A DNA stretch of 64,000 nt from Bacteroidales bacterium (lineage in GTDB: Bacteria; Bacteroidota; Bacteroidia; Bacteroidales; WCHB1-69): the NCBI GenBank assembly GCA_016285145.1, contig JAEEQE010000011.1, positions 1 to 64,000 of the forward strand. Reading direction: 5' to 3'. The notes beneath the pieces are model-generated. The model was not told where the DNA came from, ran no database searches, and worked only from the letters and a program-made list of their open reading frames with translations. Shown one piece after another: positions 63,080 to 64,000 of the stretch. How positions within the stretch are numbered: the first letter of the stretch is position 1; each line of letters begins with the position of its first letter. Position numbers and translations under genes: made by a program.

Positions 63080-64000
63080 CTATTTATTTGCCTTCTCAAA
63101 CTCTTGCATACAAGCGACGAGAGCTTCGACATCTTCCACAGTACAGGCGTTGTAGAGGGAGGCGCGGAAACCGCCCACGGAACGGTGACCCTTGATGCCG
63201 ATCATGCCGCGCTCTTTGGCGAAAGCCATGAAAGCATCCTGCTTGTCTTCGTAACCGGGAGCCATCACCCAGCAATGGTTCATGATGGAACGGTCGGCTT
63301 TGTCGGCCACGGTGCCCACGAACATGCTGTTGCGGTCGATTTCTTCGTACAGGAGGTTGGATTTCTTCATGTTGATTTTGTTCATTTCCTCAACGCCGCC
63401 GATGGTGTTCTTCAGCCAGGTGAGGGTTTCATGCATCACGAAGATGGGCAGCACAGGAGGTGTGTTGAACATGGAGATGTTCTTGGCTTCCTCTGCGGCG
63501 TGCGTGCGGTAGTCCACCATGGTGGGCAGCGGGTTCATGTAAGCGCGGTCGCCGATCTGGCCGAGGATGTCCTTGCGTACAATGACAAAGGTAACGCCGG
63601 CAGGACCCACGTTCTTCTGCGCACCACCGTAGATGAGACCGTATTTGGTCACGTCAACGGGACGGCTCATGATATCGGAACTCATGTCGGCCACGAGCAT
63701 CACATTGTTGCACTCTTCAGCGGTGAAGTCTTTGCGGATCTCGGTACCATAGATGGTGTTGTTGGTTGTGATGTGGAAATAGTCGGCATCAGCGGGAACG
63801 GTCCATCCTTTCGGGATGTAGTTGTAAGTCTTGTCTTCGGAAGAGGCGATGATCTCCGTTTTACCGAAATTCTTGGCTTCTTTGGCGGCTTTCTTAGCCC
63901 AAACGCCGGTCTGCAGATAGGCGGCTTTGGTCTTCATCAGGTTGGCAGGCACCATGAAGAACTGGGTGCTGGCACCACCACCGAGGAAGAGCACCTCGTA
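63080..64000 (-). CDS. serC: Phosphoserine aminotransferase, 3' part
   Basis: 307 codons are in the window; the 5' end lies beyond it (the frame remains open to base 64000, reading [11 protein letters not shown]). PLP enzyme converting 3-phosphohydroxypyruvate to phosphoserine. The Schiff-base lysine is in [20 protein letters not shown]. Other family segments are [29 protein letters not shown] and the C-terminal [20 protein letters not shown]. With serA it forms the serine pathway pair; the order is serC, four-helix cassette, serA. Confidence 0.96.
   Translation of the reverse strand, partial: YEVLFLGGGASTQFFMVPANLMKTKAAYLQTGVWAKKAAKEAKNFGKTEIIASSEDKTYNYIPKGWTVPADADYFHITTNNTIYGTEIRKDFTAEECNNVMLVADMSSDIMSRPVDVTKYGLIYGGAQKNVGPAGVTFVIVRKDILGQIGDRAYMNPLPTMVDYRTHAAEEAKNISMFNTPPVLPIFVMHETLTWLKNTIGGVEEMNKINMKKSNLLYEEIDRNSMFVGTVADKADRSIMNHCWVMAPGYEDKQDAFMAFAKERGMIGIKGHRSVGGFRASLYNACTVEDVEALVACMQEFEKANK

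Overview
The window comes from the chromosome of a member of the Bacteroidota, most likely class Bacteroidia (order Bacteroidales). Evidence: at least nineteen start sites are preceded by the Bacteroidota -7 promoter element TAnnTTTG rather than a sigma70 -10 box, ribosome binding sites are absent, and several genes are typical of the group (S16 with a long Ala-rich tail, a fused DAHP synthase/chorismate mutase, a BT_3928-like MauE/thioredoxin fusion, an FtsQ-FtsA-FtsZ block, a YwqK-type MORN-repeat lipoprotein-like protein). No species is claimed.

Bases 1-12,330 form a mosaic type I restriction-modification and defence island, all on the + strand: 3' part of hsdM, an AlbA_2/HATPase (Schlafen-like) gene, hsdS, a small zinc-ribbon gene paired with an AT-rich dGTPase gene, a 60-base remnant of the 5' end of another hsdR, a BRO-N/Fic gene, a second AlbA_2/HATPase gene, a 14-copy 11-bp tandem array, the intact hsdR and a YgjP-type metalloprotease. 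The hsdR scar, an inverted pair of 25-bp repeats and the change in base composition show that cargo was placed between hsdS and hsdR by recombination. This is the accessory, most novel part of the window.

Bases 12,350-32,760 are housekeeping: a lipoprotein metallo-beta-lactamase-fold hydrolase and MFS exporter (divergent), metG behind a membrane LytTR regulator with three phased operator-like repeats, an acyl-CoA synthetase, methylmalonyl-CoA mutase, a C69 dipeptidase, a GreA-family factor, thymidine kinase, purC, alaS, and an operon of an oligopeptide-type ABC ATPase, a MauE/thioredoxin membrane protein and a TetR-like regulator.

Bases 32,800-44,400 carry tRNA-Lys(UUU), a small basic protein with a palindromic operator-like site, the YwqK-MBL-folE operon, a sodium:neurotransmitter symporter, a lipoprotein with purN, then buk-nadK and ftsQ-ftsA-ftsZ. 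Bases 44,490-45,700 are a small accessory pocket: a 5'-truncated lysozyme-like toxin tip followed by a lipoprotein that probably gives immunity to it. Bases 45,710-64,000 hold rpsP-rimM, an envelope/DNA repair operon (MGMT, coaX, outer-membrane barrel, TPR protein, lptC), a PepSY-like protein with prmA and a 1,499-residue exported protein, the fused DAHP synthase, a CtpA-type S41 protease, and serC-(four-helix-bundle gene)-serA, where the middle gene is flanked by an 18-bp perfect inverted repeat. All functions are read from sequence motifs only; no database search was run.
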